Source: Eurosta solidaginis (lineage: Eukaryota > Arthropoda > Insecta > Diptera > Tephritidae). Taken from it: a stretch of DNA of 64,000 nt. The notes beneath the pieces were generated by a model, which searched no databases, was not told where the DNA came from, and saw only the letters and a list, made by a program, of their open reading frames with translations. Made by a program: the position numbers and the translations under genes. The stretch lies in assembly GCF_040869045.1 (NCBI RefSeq), contig NC_090319.1, positions 300,192,998 through 300,256,997 on the forward strand. Reading direction: 5' to 3'. Below are positions 26,001 through 38,000 of this stretch, piece after piece. Position 1 is the first letter of the stretch. Every line of letters begins with the position of its first letter.

Positions 26001-29000
26001 ACACAGGTGACGAATCTTGGATCTATGCGTATGAGCCCGAAACAAAACAGCAATCCACTGTATGGGTCTTCCAAGATAAGCCAACTCCGACAAAAGTGAT
26101 TCGTGGCGAAGCTCTTCGAAGCAAATGATCGCCTGTTTCTTCGGAATAACTGGATATGTGGACACCGTGCCATTAGAGCAACGAAGAACGGAGAATTCCG
26201 AATGGTATACAACCATTTGTTTGCCAGTAGTGCTTGGTGAAATACGGAAGAAGAAACAGCAACGAAGGATCATTCTTCATCATGACAATGCCAGCTCTCA
26301 CACATCGGCTGAAACAACCGTCTATTTGACTGGCCAAATCGTCGAATTAATGAGTCACCCTCCGTACTGCCCTGATTTGGCGCTAAATGACTTCTTTTTA
26401 TTTCCGCAAATCAAGAATAAATTGCGTGGCCAACGTTTTTCGGCGCCCGAAGAAGACGTTGATGCATTCAAAAACCATGTTTTGGAGATGCCTCAATCGG
26501 AGTGGAAAAAGTGCTACGAAAATTGCTTTGAACGCATGCAAAAGTGTATTGATTATCATGGAGAATACTTGGAAAAACAATAAAGCCATTTTCGATAATA
26601 AATTACTGTCTTCATTATTAGGCTCAAGATATAAATAGCAACCCTCGTATAACAATAAAATCATATGATGTGTAACGAAAATAAGGCCAAACAGGGGGAT
26701 TGGAAACATGTTCTTTTCAACCTCCCATTATATGTTGAGCTGTGCTGATCGGAATCTTCATGCGTTCCGACAGCGTCATTACTAAACAAAGTTGAGGGGT
26801 GATTGGATACACGATATTTCCAACATCCAAATACATGTTTAGCTGTGTTGATCGGAGACTAATACATTCCGACAGCTTAAAATACCAATATGTATAATTG
26901 AAAAATATATGTTCCAAATTTTTGGTATTCCCACAGTATATTCAATAGAACTAAGTGATTGTGATAATGAATTGTATTTAGTAGTTTAGGTTTTAAGCCT
27001 AAACAGCCGTAATCTATATATATAAAAATGAAATGATGTTCGTTCCTGTCCATGTTTTGGGGCCGATCCGAGGCCAATTTTATTCGTTCTTTTTTCATAT
27101 TATAGGGATCAAATAGGGGAATGTTTTTAATAAATTTTTTTTTTTAATTTCTAGGGTCTTGAGATATAGGTCAAGACGTGGACCCGGATAACCCTACGTT
27201 TTGTTTGTATAATATGGGTATCAAATGGAAGCTGCTGGTGAGTACTTTAATGTGGGGTACTTTTCGTATCCCTAGGTGACTAGGGTCTCGAGATATAGGC
27301 AAAGTGTGGACCCGGGTACCCCAAGAATGTGTTTATACAATATGGATATCAAATGAAAGCTGTTGATGAGTGGTTTAGTACATAATTTTTGTGCACGTGG
27401 ACCCAGATACCCTTAGAATGTGTTTATACAATATGGATATCAAATGAAAGCTGTTGATGAGTTCTTTAGCAGAGGGTAATTTTCATACAACTGGGTGACT
27501 AGGGTCTCGAGATATTGCCCAAAACGTGGATCAGTATAACCTTAGGATGAGTTTTTACATTATGGGTATAAAATGGAAGCTGTTAATGAGTACTTCAATA
27601 TGGATATCAAAAGGAAGCTGTGCTGATGAGTGGTAATTTTTCTCTGGGTGACGACCGTCTCGAGATCATTTCATGTGTACAACACTTTTTGAATAAATAT
27701 ACGAATTTTTCGATTTGTGTCGTGCTGATAAGTTGCAAATTTTTTCGAAGGAGAGTAAACATAAACACCGAGGTTTGTACACTGTTTATGAGAGATGCTT
27801 CAGCACACATACACAAACGCACCTTGAAAATGGCCAACGCGTTTATTTTACTCCTGAAAATGCAGCGCTTAGAGCAACAAGTGCACCGTCTACAACTTTG
27901 ACTGCCTTTTTTATGTCAATCGGACGATTTTGCAAGAACATTGCTATATGCAGAAGTGCCACAATATTTCACATGGGATAAATCCAGGAAAACATTTCAA
28001 AGGTGAAAACAAGGAAAACCAGTTCAAGGTCATGTGTTCTCAACAGATGTATTAGACGCATTAGATGCATTAGATTCATTCAAACAATGCTGAGCGTTTT
28101 TACTTGCGATTGTTTTTAATTAATGTTCGTAGCCCAACATCATTCCAAGCTTTAAGAACAATTAATGGTGAATTGTGCGCTACATATCGTGAAGCATGTC
28201 AACAATTAAATTTGTTGGAGGATATAAGCATTGGGAAGATACGCCGTTTCAGCTGTAATAGCCAGTCCACATTAAATACGAACATTATTTTCGATAATAA
28301 TTGCAAATATTATATGGAAGATGATATTTTAAACCAAATGCGTCGAATACTGCAAATTATGAGTAGGAATTCACATTGGAAATTTACAATGAAGCATTGA
28401 TAAGGATTGACGACATTTGTTTGTCGATGTCAAACAAATCGTTAGTACAATTGGGCATGCCAACAGCAAATCGTCCAATGCATGATATGTTCAATCGAGA
28501 ACTGGAGCGTGAATACCATTATGATTGCAATGAACTAAACACATTTGTAACATCAAATCTAACGAAATTGAATGACCAACAGCAACATGTTTTTGATACA
28601 ATCATGAATAATGTTAACCATGGAACTGGTGGATTGTTTTTCTTGAATGCTCCTGGGGGAATAGGCAAGACCTATTTGATTTCATTGATATTAGCAACAA
28701 CTCGATCAGATAATAACGTTGCATTGGCACTCGCTTCTTCCGGAATTGCGGCTACATTACTGGAAGGCGGTCGCACAGCACATTCTGCATTAAAGTTGCC
28801 TCTGAATATGCAGGTACATGAAACACCAACATGTAATATTTCGAAAACATCTGGAATGGCAAAAGTTCTTAAAGTATTAAGCTCATCGAATGGAACGAGT
28901 GTACTATGGCACAGAAGAAATCATTGGAAGCACTTGATAGAACTTTGAAAGTTCTACGAGGAAGCCAAACAGTCTTTGGAGGTGCCATGATTTTATTGGC

Positions 29001-32000
29001 TGGAGATTTCAGGCAAACATTTCCTGTGATCCCAAAATCCACGACTGCAGATGAAATCAATGCATGTTTAAAATCATCATATTTGTGGAGCCATGTAAAC
29101 ACGCTTACACTTACTACAAACGTACGTGTTCAACTACAAAACGATCCGTCAGCAGCTGAATTTTCACAGCAATTACTGAAATCGGAAATGGCCACATGTC
29201 TGTCGATCCAGCAGGAATGATTACATTGCCTAACAATTTCAGCACTTTTGCACAGTCTAAGGAGGCATTGATACAGAGTGTATTTCCAAACATAGTTCAA
29301 CATTACAAAAACTATGATTGGCTCAGCGAAAGAGCAGTTTTAGCTGGGAATAATAAGGATGTCAATGATATAAATGCAGCTATACTGGATCAAAAACCTG
29401 GTGACATAATTGCATATAAGTCAATGGACACTATTACTGATCAAGATGTCGTAAATTATCCAACTGAATTCTTAAACCCACTCGATTTGCTAGGCTTACC
29501 ACCTCATAATTTACGATTAAAAATTGGATCACCGGTTATTATGCTGCGCAGCATTAATGTGCCACGACTACCAGACTCGCAGTGAAGAAGCTAATGGGTA
29601 ACGTTATAGAAGCAACAATTTTGAAAGGGAAGTACAAAGGAGAAGACGTTTTGATACCCAGAACTGATTCCGACGGATTTACCATTCGATTTCAAAAGTT
29701 TGCAGTTCCCTATTCGCCTTGCCTTCGCTATAACAATTAATAAGGCGCAAGGACAGTCTCTACAAATGTGCGGTATTAATTTAGAATACCCAATTTTTTC
29801 TCATGGACAATTGCATGTAGCTTGCTCACGAGTAGGCAAACCATCGTCATTATTCATTTACGCGAAAGATGGAAAAACCAAAAACGTTGTCTACCAAAAA
29901 GTGTTACAATAAAGTTCGAATGAAATTGTATCAAAGGATTTGCTTTGTTTCGTATTAATTTTATTCTCTTTCAGCAAATCATTGAATTTATCGCCTAGCG
30001 AAGCGGGTGAGGGTACGCTAGTAATAAATTAAATTAAAAAACGTTTTCGGAAAAGTTTTTATATCGAATTTTCAGAAGTTTTTGGAGTATGTTGTTTTGT
30101 GGCCAAATCAAAATCTTAACAAGTTTTTTCCAAAGGTTTATAAATTTCTTTATATGAAAAATAGAACTATGCGCCCTTGGAAGAAAAATAATGGAAGAAA
30201 AATAAAACACCGTTTTGAAAGAAATTATTTTAAAAATAAATGTGAGTTTTGAGAGACTTATAACTGATACTTTGTCAGTTTAAAGTTAATTTGGCTAAAA
30301 ATCAGCATGCACAAAAAATTCTGAAAATTCCAATAAAAGAATTGATGAAATTTTCTAAAAATTATATAATAATCTCACCTCTATGGGAATTAGCAGCCAT
30401 ATGTTCTTCCAATTTAGACATTGTGGGAAATACATGACGACACTCATTACATGCATATCTATGCCTCTTTTGGTGCTTTTCAAGCCTATATAAGCATTAA
30501 AAATATTAAATAAAAAGTTAATATTTAAAAAATATTTTTTTTTAAATATCGAGATAACTTACTGAGCTTGTTTTTTAAATTTTTCATTGCATTCTGAACA
30601 TTCGAATGGTAAAATATGAGTCGCCGCATGAGTACGTAATTGAGATGCTTGTATAAAACTTTTATTGCACTCCATACAACGATGTGGCCGTTCACCTGTA
30701 TGACGTTTCATATGCCGATTTAACACCTCTTTCACTGCAAATGATTGATTGCACTGTAAAAATAAAGCGACATTCAATTGAACTTTTTAATAAACGTTTC
30801 ATCATCAAGCTTACCAAAGAACAAGTGTAGGGTTTCTCTCCAGTATGATAACGACGATGTTTCTTAAGCGAAATTAGGGAAGGAAAATTCTTTTCGCACA
30901 AGTCACAATCGAAAGGACGCTCTCCAGTATGTGTACGAGTGTGTATACTAAAAAAAATTTTATAGATTTAATTGGTCATATTCAATATCTTATTATCCCT
31001 TAATTTCCTAATACTTTCTGTAGTGCAATATAAAAAATTGCATGTATTACATTGTACAAATGTTTGAGTTAATTTATTTTGGTGGAACGATTATTGTATA
31101 CCCTCCAAGATCGCCTTTATATTCTGAAGGCTTAGCGCATATGGGCAAATCCCAAAAACTTTTACTTTTTTGGATACTCGGGTTTTACACACGGGCAAAA
31201 AACTTAAGGTCAGAAAAAAGTACAAGGACATTTTAAAAATGGAGAAAGTTGATAGTAAGATTGACAGTAGTTGATGCAGAACTTCGAAACGTAAAAAACG
31301 TAGATTTTTACACTTTTTCAAACGATACCCTTGATTTTTTTTTTTTTTTTGAATTATTTCGATAAAACTTTGAGGCATCGCTGAAACGCTATGGAATTTG
31401 AACTGAATGTTGTTTTTGAGACGGAGATTCTAAAAGTATGAGCAAAATTGATGTGCCCCTCCAATACTCAAAACTATCATCAATCAAAGTAGCGATACTT
31501 TTTTTTTTTGTCATTTTCAATATTGACATTTTTTTGCTTATAGCGTTTTGAGGCAACTGAGTATTGAAATTTGGATTATGCACGGTAATAGCCTGTCAGG
31601 GACTAAAAATGCCTGGGGCTTCAAATTCGATGTGCCCCTTTCAGTTTTGAAGGTGGAGGCAGAAAAATGGAAGCACTTGGTTGCGTAAATTTTTTTCAGG
31701 AGCATGTTTTTTTGTGGGCACAGCTACAATTTTACTTTAATCACTTTATCACTTCATAACCGTTTGTTAATTTTTTCTCTACACCACAGTAGTATAACAT
31801 CAATTGCCTCATCTTGGAGTATTCACGCAAGGAAAGTTATTGATGTTTGTATATGGGGCAAATATACGAAATTTCCGACAAAAATTGGCAATCGTCAAAA
31901 AGTGTAGAAATTTTCTTTTTTAAACGAGGTTTCATTTAAAAGTAAATGAAAAGAAATACAAATTTGGTACAAAAATTAAAAAAAAAATTCTACACCTTTT

Positions 32001-35000
32001 GACGATTGCCAATGTTTGGCGAAAATTTTGTATATTTAACCCATATACAAACATCAATACCTTTCCTTGCGAGAATATTCCAATATGAGGCAATTGATGG
32101 TATACTACTGTGGTGTAGAGAAAAAATTAGCAAAGGGTATGAAATATTTGACGGTTAGCCGGTTTCATATTTTTGCCGATATCTTTAAAACCGGGTTTCG
32201 GGTATCAACAAAACTTTACCTAAATATACCCCACATAGATATGTACATCCTGATAAAATTTCAACACAATCGGTTAAGAAGTGTTTAAATAAGTAAAAAA
32301 AAATTAAGGTCTTCCGGGTATATATTTTTTTCAATATCTCCAAAACCGGATCTCGGATATTAAAACTTTTTTACCTAAACATACTTCCTTCACATATCTA
32401 TATGTTTTCAAAGTTTCAAAAGAATCGCTAGAAAGGTGTTAAAATAAATATGTTGCAAACTTTGCAGTAAAAAAATATTTGGCGGTTATTCGGTTTTATA
32501 TTTTTACTGATATCTGCAAAACCGGGTCTCTTGTATCAAAATGTTACATAATGTTACAAATGTTACATAGCTAACAGCTGCATATATCTCCATATTTTGT
32601 TAAAATTTCGATATAATCGGTACAGAAGTGTTGAAATAAATGTATATTTAACATTGCGACCTCAATTTATATATATTGTGACGAATACTAGCGAATACTA
32701 GTACCCCTTACTATCATCTCTAAGCCGATGCTAAGAGTGACTTGTATACACATAACCAAATTAATCATTATGTCTACACGTATGTACGTACACGTAGCGG
32801 AGAAGCAACGCACAACCACATGCATATATCTGAGATACTCCTGAAAGTATGCAATGGTTGTGCAAGTGTCGCTCACAAACACAAGCACATGGGGTTTGAG
32901 AGAAGCTATAAAATCATGCATCTGTAGTTACAGCTGATTAATTTTATAGCTGATGACCAACTAGTAGATTCTGGAAATGGAAGCGCCTAGAAGATGCGAA
33001 CGAGAAATCACAGAGTATAAAAGGCAGCAAAAGTAGAGGCACGAGAATCAGTTTCATTTAAGCAAGCTATTGGTTCTGAAGTATCAGTGTTATTGTGAAG
33101 TACTTTAATAAAGGCCATTTTGCATTATTAAATATTGGAGTTATTTATTCAACAGTTTAGCGATACGAACGTTAGGAATAAGAGGATTTGCAGTAAATTC
33201 GTTACAATACTTTGCTCGATCTTTTGACTATATCTTTTTGAGGCATTATGTAAGACGAGTAACGGCGATGCACTATAGCTCCAATTTACCCCTCAATGTT
33301 CCTAACAAAAATATATTTGCGTGATACCATGTTTCAAAAAAAGACGGTTTAATGTGGTCATATTAATCGAGATGGCCGGGCTAGCACCTTAATGGTACCT
33401 TGTTACCGGAACGTACCGGATCTATATACGGCAAAGGACCGCTCACAATCGATAACACTCCCCTTCGGGGCAGTGTCTTTATCGTTAATACAACAACAGA
33501 AACAATCTAATTCAAAAGCATCCTAGACGCTTCCCATATTTTATTTCTCAATATTTAACTTAACGAACCCGAAATAGACTGCTTTCAGTTTAAACTGTAT
33601 TTTGGAGTAGGCAATTCGATTTAGAAAAGCACACTTGATTTTATAAAACATAATTTACGCCTTGAAATATGCAGGACTTTTTTATCCTAGCGTTGACTTA
33701 TTGTTTCTTACAAAGGCCTATACTAATTAGATATTACTAACATACCTGGCAGCAAAGATCGCTTACACAGAAAATGCTGATTAAATAAATCATGTAAAGG
33801 CGGACATTTTCTTTTTTTTTATTATCTGTTGCTTTTCGCGTTCTTTGTACAAAGATGTTCCCCGAGACAATCCCTAAAGAAATTTTTGGTAAATAATTTC
33901 TAGAAAATTTTTACCTCCAGGTGCTTCAAAGGTGACACTTTATCTGAACTTTTGACAAAGAAGCCTTTCGATAAAAAGGGAAGGGATAAATATTTTTTTT
34001 TTTTACTGTATTAAGTTGAAAAAAATTTACTCAAATTTATTAGAAATTTGATTCACTTCATCGTTTCACAGAACAAAAATTGCCCCTCAGATCTTACAAT
34101 CAGTGTTGGAACCATCACCATCCCAAAAAGTCCGCTGCACATTGTTTTTAAAACTAATTTTCCATATTTAGTATAAACTTTTAAAGGAAAACAAGTAAGG
34201 AAGGCTAAGTTCGGGTGTAACCGAACATTACATACTCAGCTGAGAGCTTAGATGCGTTGGTTTCGTAGATGGTTTATAAGTGGTTTTTAATTCCATATCA
34301 CAACGTTTGGGAAATATCGACCAAATTGTAGACCAAGGGTGACGTTTTTTGGAACGATTTTCCTTCATCCTTTGTCAAATAACGGAAAATCACCATGTAG
34401 GAAATTGAACCTAGGGTAACCCTGGAATGTGTTTGTATGACATGGGTATCAAATTAAAGGTATTAATGATGGTTTTAAAAGGGAGTGGCCCTTAGTTGTA
34501 TATGTGAAGGCGTTTTCGATATATCGGCTAATATGTGGACCAGGGTGACCCAGAACATCATCTGTCGGATACCGCTAATGTAATACCACGAACAGTATTA
34601 CTGCCATGATTCCAAGGGCTTTTGATTTCGCCCTGCAGAACTTTTTCATTTTCTTCTACTTAATATGGTAGGTGTCACACAAAATTTTTTCTAAAGTTAT
34701 ATTTTGCGACAAAAACCAATCCAGTCACCATGTTTCATACCCTTTTTCGCATTGCGTATAGAATTATAGCATTTTTTTCATTTTTCGATATCGAAAGTGG
34801 GCGTGGTCATAGTCGGATTTCGCCCATTTTTAATACCAAGATAAAGTGAGTTCAGATAAGTACGTGAACTAAGTTTAGTAAAGATATGTCGATTTTTGCT
34901 CAAGTTATCGTGTTAACGGCCGAGCGGAAGGACAGACGGCCGACTGTGTATATAAACGGGGCGTGGCTTCAACCGATTTCGCCCATTTTCACAGAAAACA

Positions 35001-38000
35001 GGTATAGTCATAGAATCTATGCCCCTACCAAATTTCACAAGAATTGGTAAATTTTTGTTCGACTTATGGCATTAAAAGTATCCTAGACAAATTAAATGAA
35101 AAAGAACGGAAATTTTCTTTTATTTTGATATTTTGTTGCACCATATCATTACTGGAGTTGAATGTTGACATAATTTACTTATATACTGTGAAGATATTCA
35201 AATTTTAGTTAAAATTTGACTTAAAAAAATATGTTTAAAAAGTGGGGGTGTTCGTCATCCGATTTTGTTAATTTTTATTTAGCATTTATATAGTAATAGG
35301 AGTAACGTTCCTGCCAAATGTCATCATGATATCTTGAACGACTGCCAAGTTACAGCTTGCTAAACTTTTAAAGAACCGTATTTTAACAATGGACGGTGCC
35401 ACGCCCATTGTCCAAAATTTTACTAATTTTCTTTCTGCGTCATAAGGTCAACCCATCTACCTAGTTTCATCGCTTTATCCGCCTTTAGTAATGAATTACC
35501 GCACTTTTTCGTTTTTTTCGAAATTTTCGATATCGAAAAAGTGTGCCCAGAAACTTAAATACCAAGTTTCATTAAGATACCTCAAAATTTACTCAAATTG
35601 TCTTGTTTACGGACGGACAGACGGACAGACGGACAGACGGACATGGCTAAATGAATTTCTTTTTTCGCCCACATCATTTTGATATATAGAAGTCTATATC
35701 TATCTCGATTAGTTTATGTCGTTTCGGGGTACCGTTATGCGAACAAAATTAATATACTCTGTGAGCTCTGCTCAGCTGAGTATAATATTTTAGGTCAGAA
35801 TGCAAATACGTGTCAGAAAGTCATTCCGCTCACAAATATATATCCTAACTTTATTTACTTATTTCTTCAATATATATCAATTAATTACTTACTTTAAAGT
35901 TGATAGACTGTAAAAACAGTTTTTACATTGTGGACATTTATATTCAGATTTCTTTGTTAGATGTGTACCTAAATGTTTCCGTAAATGCACACGTAAGTTA
36001 TCCAAACGAATGAATGATTTATCACATACTTTGCATTTCATGGCGTCTGCGTCATTGCCTGAGCATGATGAGTACTTTTGGTGACGTTTAAGATGATATG
36101 GACGTGTGAAATCTTTTCCACATATTTTACAAGCAAATGGCTTGCCACGATTTTTATGTTGATCTTCATGTAATTTCAATAAATTTTCACTGCGCAATTT
36201 CGCATTGCATATCGAGCATGAATAGTGATCGAATTCGGAGTGCGTAATGAATATATGACGCTCATAACTCGTTTGTGATTTGAATGATTTGGGACAATCT
36301 GGACAATTAATGTGACCCAACTAACAGAAGCAAAACAAGTGATTAAGTTAATCTTTGATTAAATCACATATCAAAGAATATAAATATATAATATAAATAT
36401 GTACATATACTCATCAGAAACATGAAATTGTAAATTTTTCAAATGCATTACACTATTTACTACTCAGTTACAATTTAAATTTACCACTTGGAAAAATTCC
36501 CCCCGGGGGAAAAATTTAATTCATTCCGTTACGCATCTAAACTTTTCGCTTGATTTTACATTATTTTAATAATTACACATTCATGTTTTTGGGCAAACTA
36601 TGCAATATTTGGATACATACATGGAATGTGTCGTAACTTTCGCCACAACAAAAGCAAATATCTTTGTTTTCCATAGTAACAGCATCCTTCTCTATTTTGT
36701 CTAGGTTTTTTTGCATTTCATCTCTACGCAAATGATAACCGCTGTCAAAACGACAATATTCCATGTGATTTTTGAGCCCCTAAAACAAACAATAAACGAG
36801 GATTTAAAAATAAATGCGCATAGTTTTTGTCAAAATAAATAGGTTGATTAGTTGCAACTTTTCGACATAATTTCCTATGAGCTAGCTGTACAAATAGCTG
36901 CAACTAATTTTGTAACGTATTTATTTTGACTCTGAATATGCGCCAAAAGGTTGAGCGGCACACAGTATTTGAAGAAGCCATATTTAGCTGTTGTGACTCG
37001 AATACTATATCCGAAGTTTCCGTTCAGGTCTCAGTGGCTTTGTAGGCTCTGTTGTTGTTGTTGTTGTTGTTGTAGCGATAAGGACACTCTCCGAAGGCCT
37101 TGGGGAGTGGTATCGATGTTGATGGTCCTTTGCCGGATGCAGATCCGGTACGTTCCGGTAACAAGCACCATCTCGTGAACGATTTGGTATGACCACATGA
37201 CCCAACAACAACAACCACATGAAACCTTCTAGGTCAAAATCCGCCCTCCCACCCCCTAGATCCAGCAGGAGTTCGGGGTCGCCAGAGCCTCGGTTGTTAA
37301 TGAAACAGGGTTTGCCACGGATAGGTGAGGTTGACAATTGGGTTTGGAGAAATATATTGCGCTGGCAACCTGAAAGGGTTGCGCTACACAATCCCTTGAA
37401 TCTATTTGGTATTTTAGTCGCCTCTTACGATTATTCCTTTCGGATGCAGATCCGGTAAGTTCCAGTAACAAGCACCATCTGAAACCTTTTAGGTCAAAAT
37501 CCGCCCCCCCCCCCCCACCCCCTAGATCCATGAGGAGTTCGGGGTCACCAGAGCCTCGGCTGTTAATGAAACAGGATTCGCCACGGATAGGCGAGGTTGA
37601 CAATTGGGTTTTAAGATGTTATATATTGCGCTGGCAACCCCATAAGAGGGTTGCGCTACAAACCCCTTGAATCAGGTTCGTATTTTAGTCGCCTCTTACG
37701 ACAAGCATACCTACCGCGGGTATATTCTAAGCCCCCTAACCCGCCGGGGGTAGGCTATGCTTTTTCGCCTGCTTACTATTGTTGCTCCAGCAGTGGATCG
37801 CCCCCATCTGAAGAGTAAGAGCGAGTCCACGGAAACTGGCTATTCCAAGAGAGTTAGACCAAATAGAACTTAATGTTAGATGCATGGGTTTCACACTACA
37901 TTAAAAATTTGGTTTTGGAGTTGCTGGGGATATGTAGGACTTCAACCTGGGCCCTATCCATATTCGACGTGAGCCAAATGAATCCCTACTCCCTACTGAG

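Larger units (their letters stand above)
20695..26495 (+). repeat. Tandem duplication, 2 x 2898 bp
   Basis: Copy 1 spans about 20700-23597 and copy 2 about 23598-26495. The pentamer CCTCA stands at all three boundaries (20695, 23593, 26491), each 2898 bp apart. Only one difference was noticed (G at 22826 vs T at 25724 in the mariner). The unit holds part of a LINE, the 115 bp MITE, a non-coding repeat and most of a mariner. Confidence 0.92.

Noticed and set aside
34192..35789. Helitron call for repeat A
   Set aside because: There is a terminal hairpin but no CTRR end or A|T target could be confirmed.
37005..37603. Minus-strand frames with Asn runs
   Set aside because: They read through LINE tails (GTT repeats) and LINE 3' ends.
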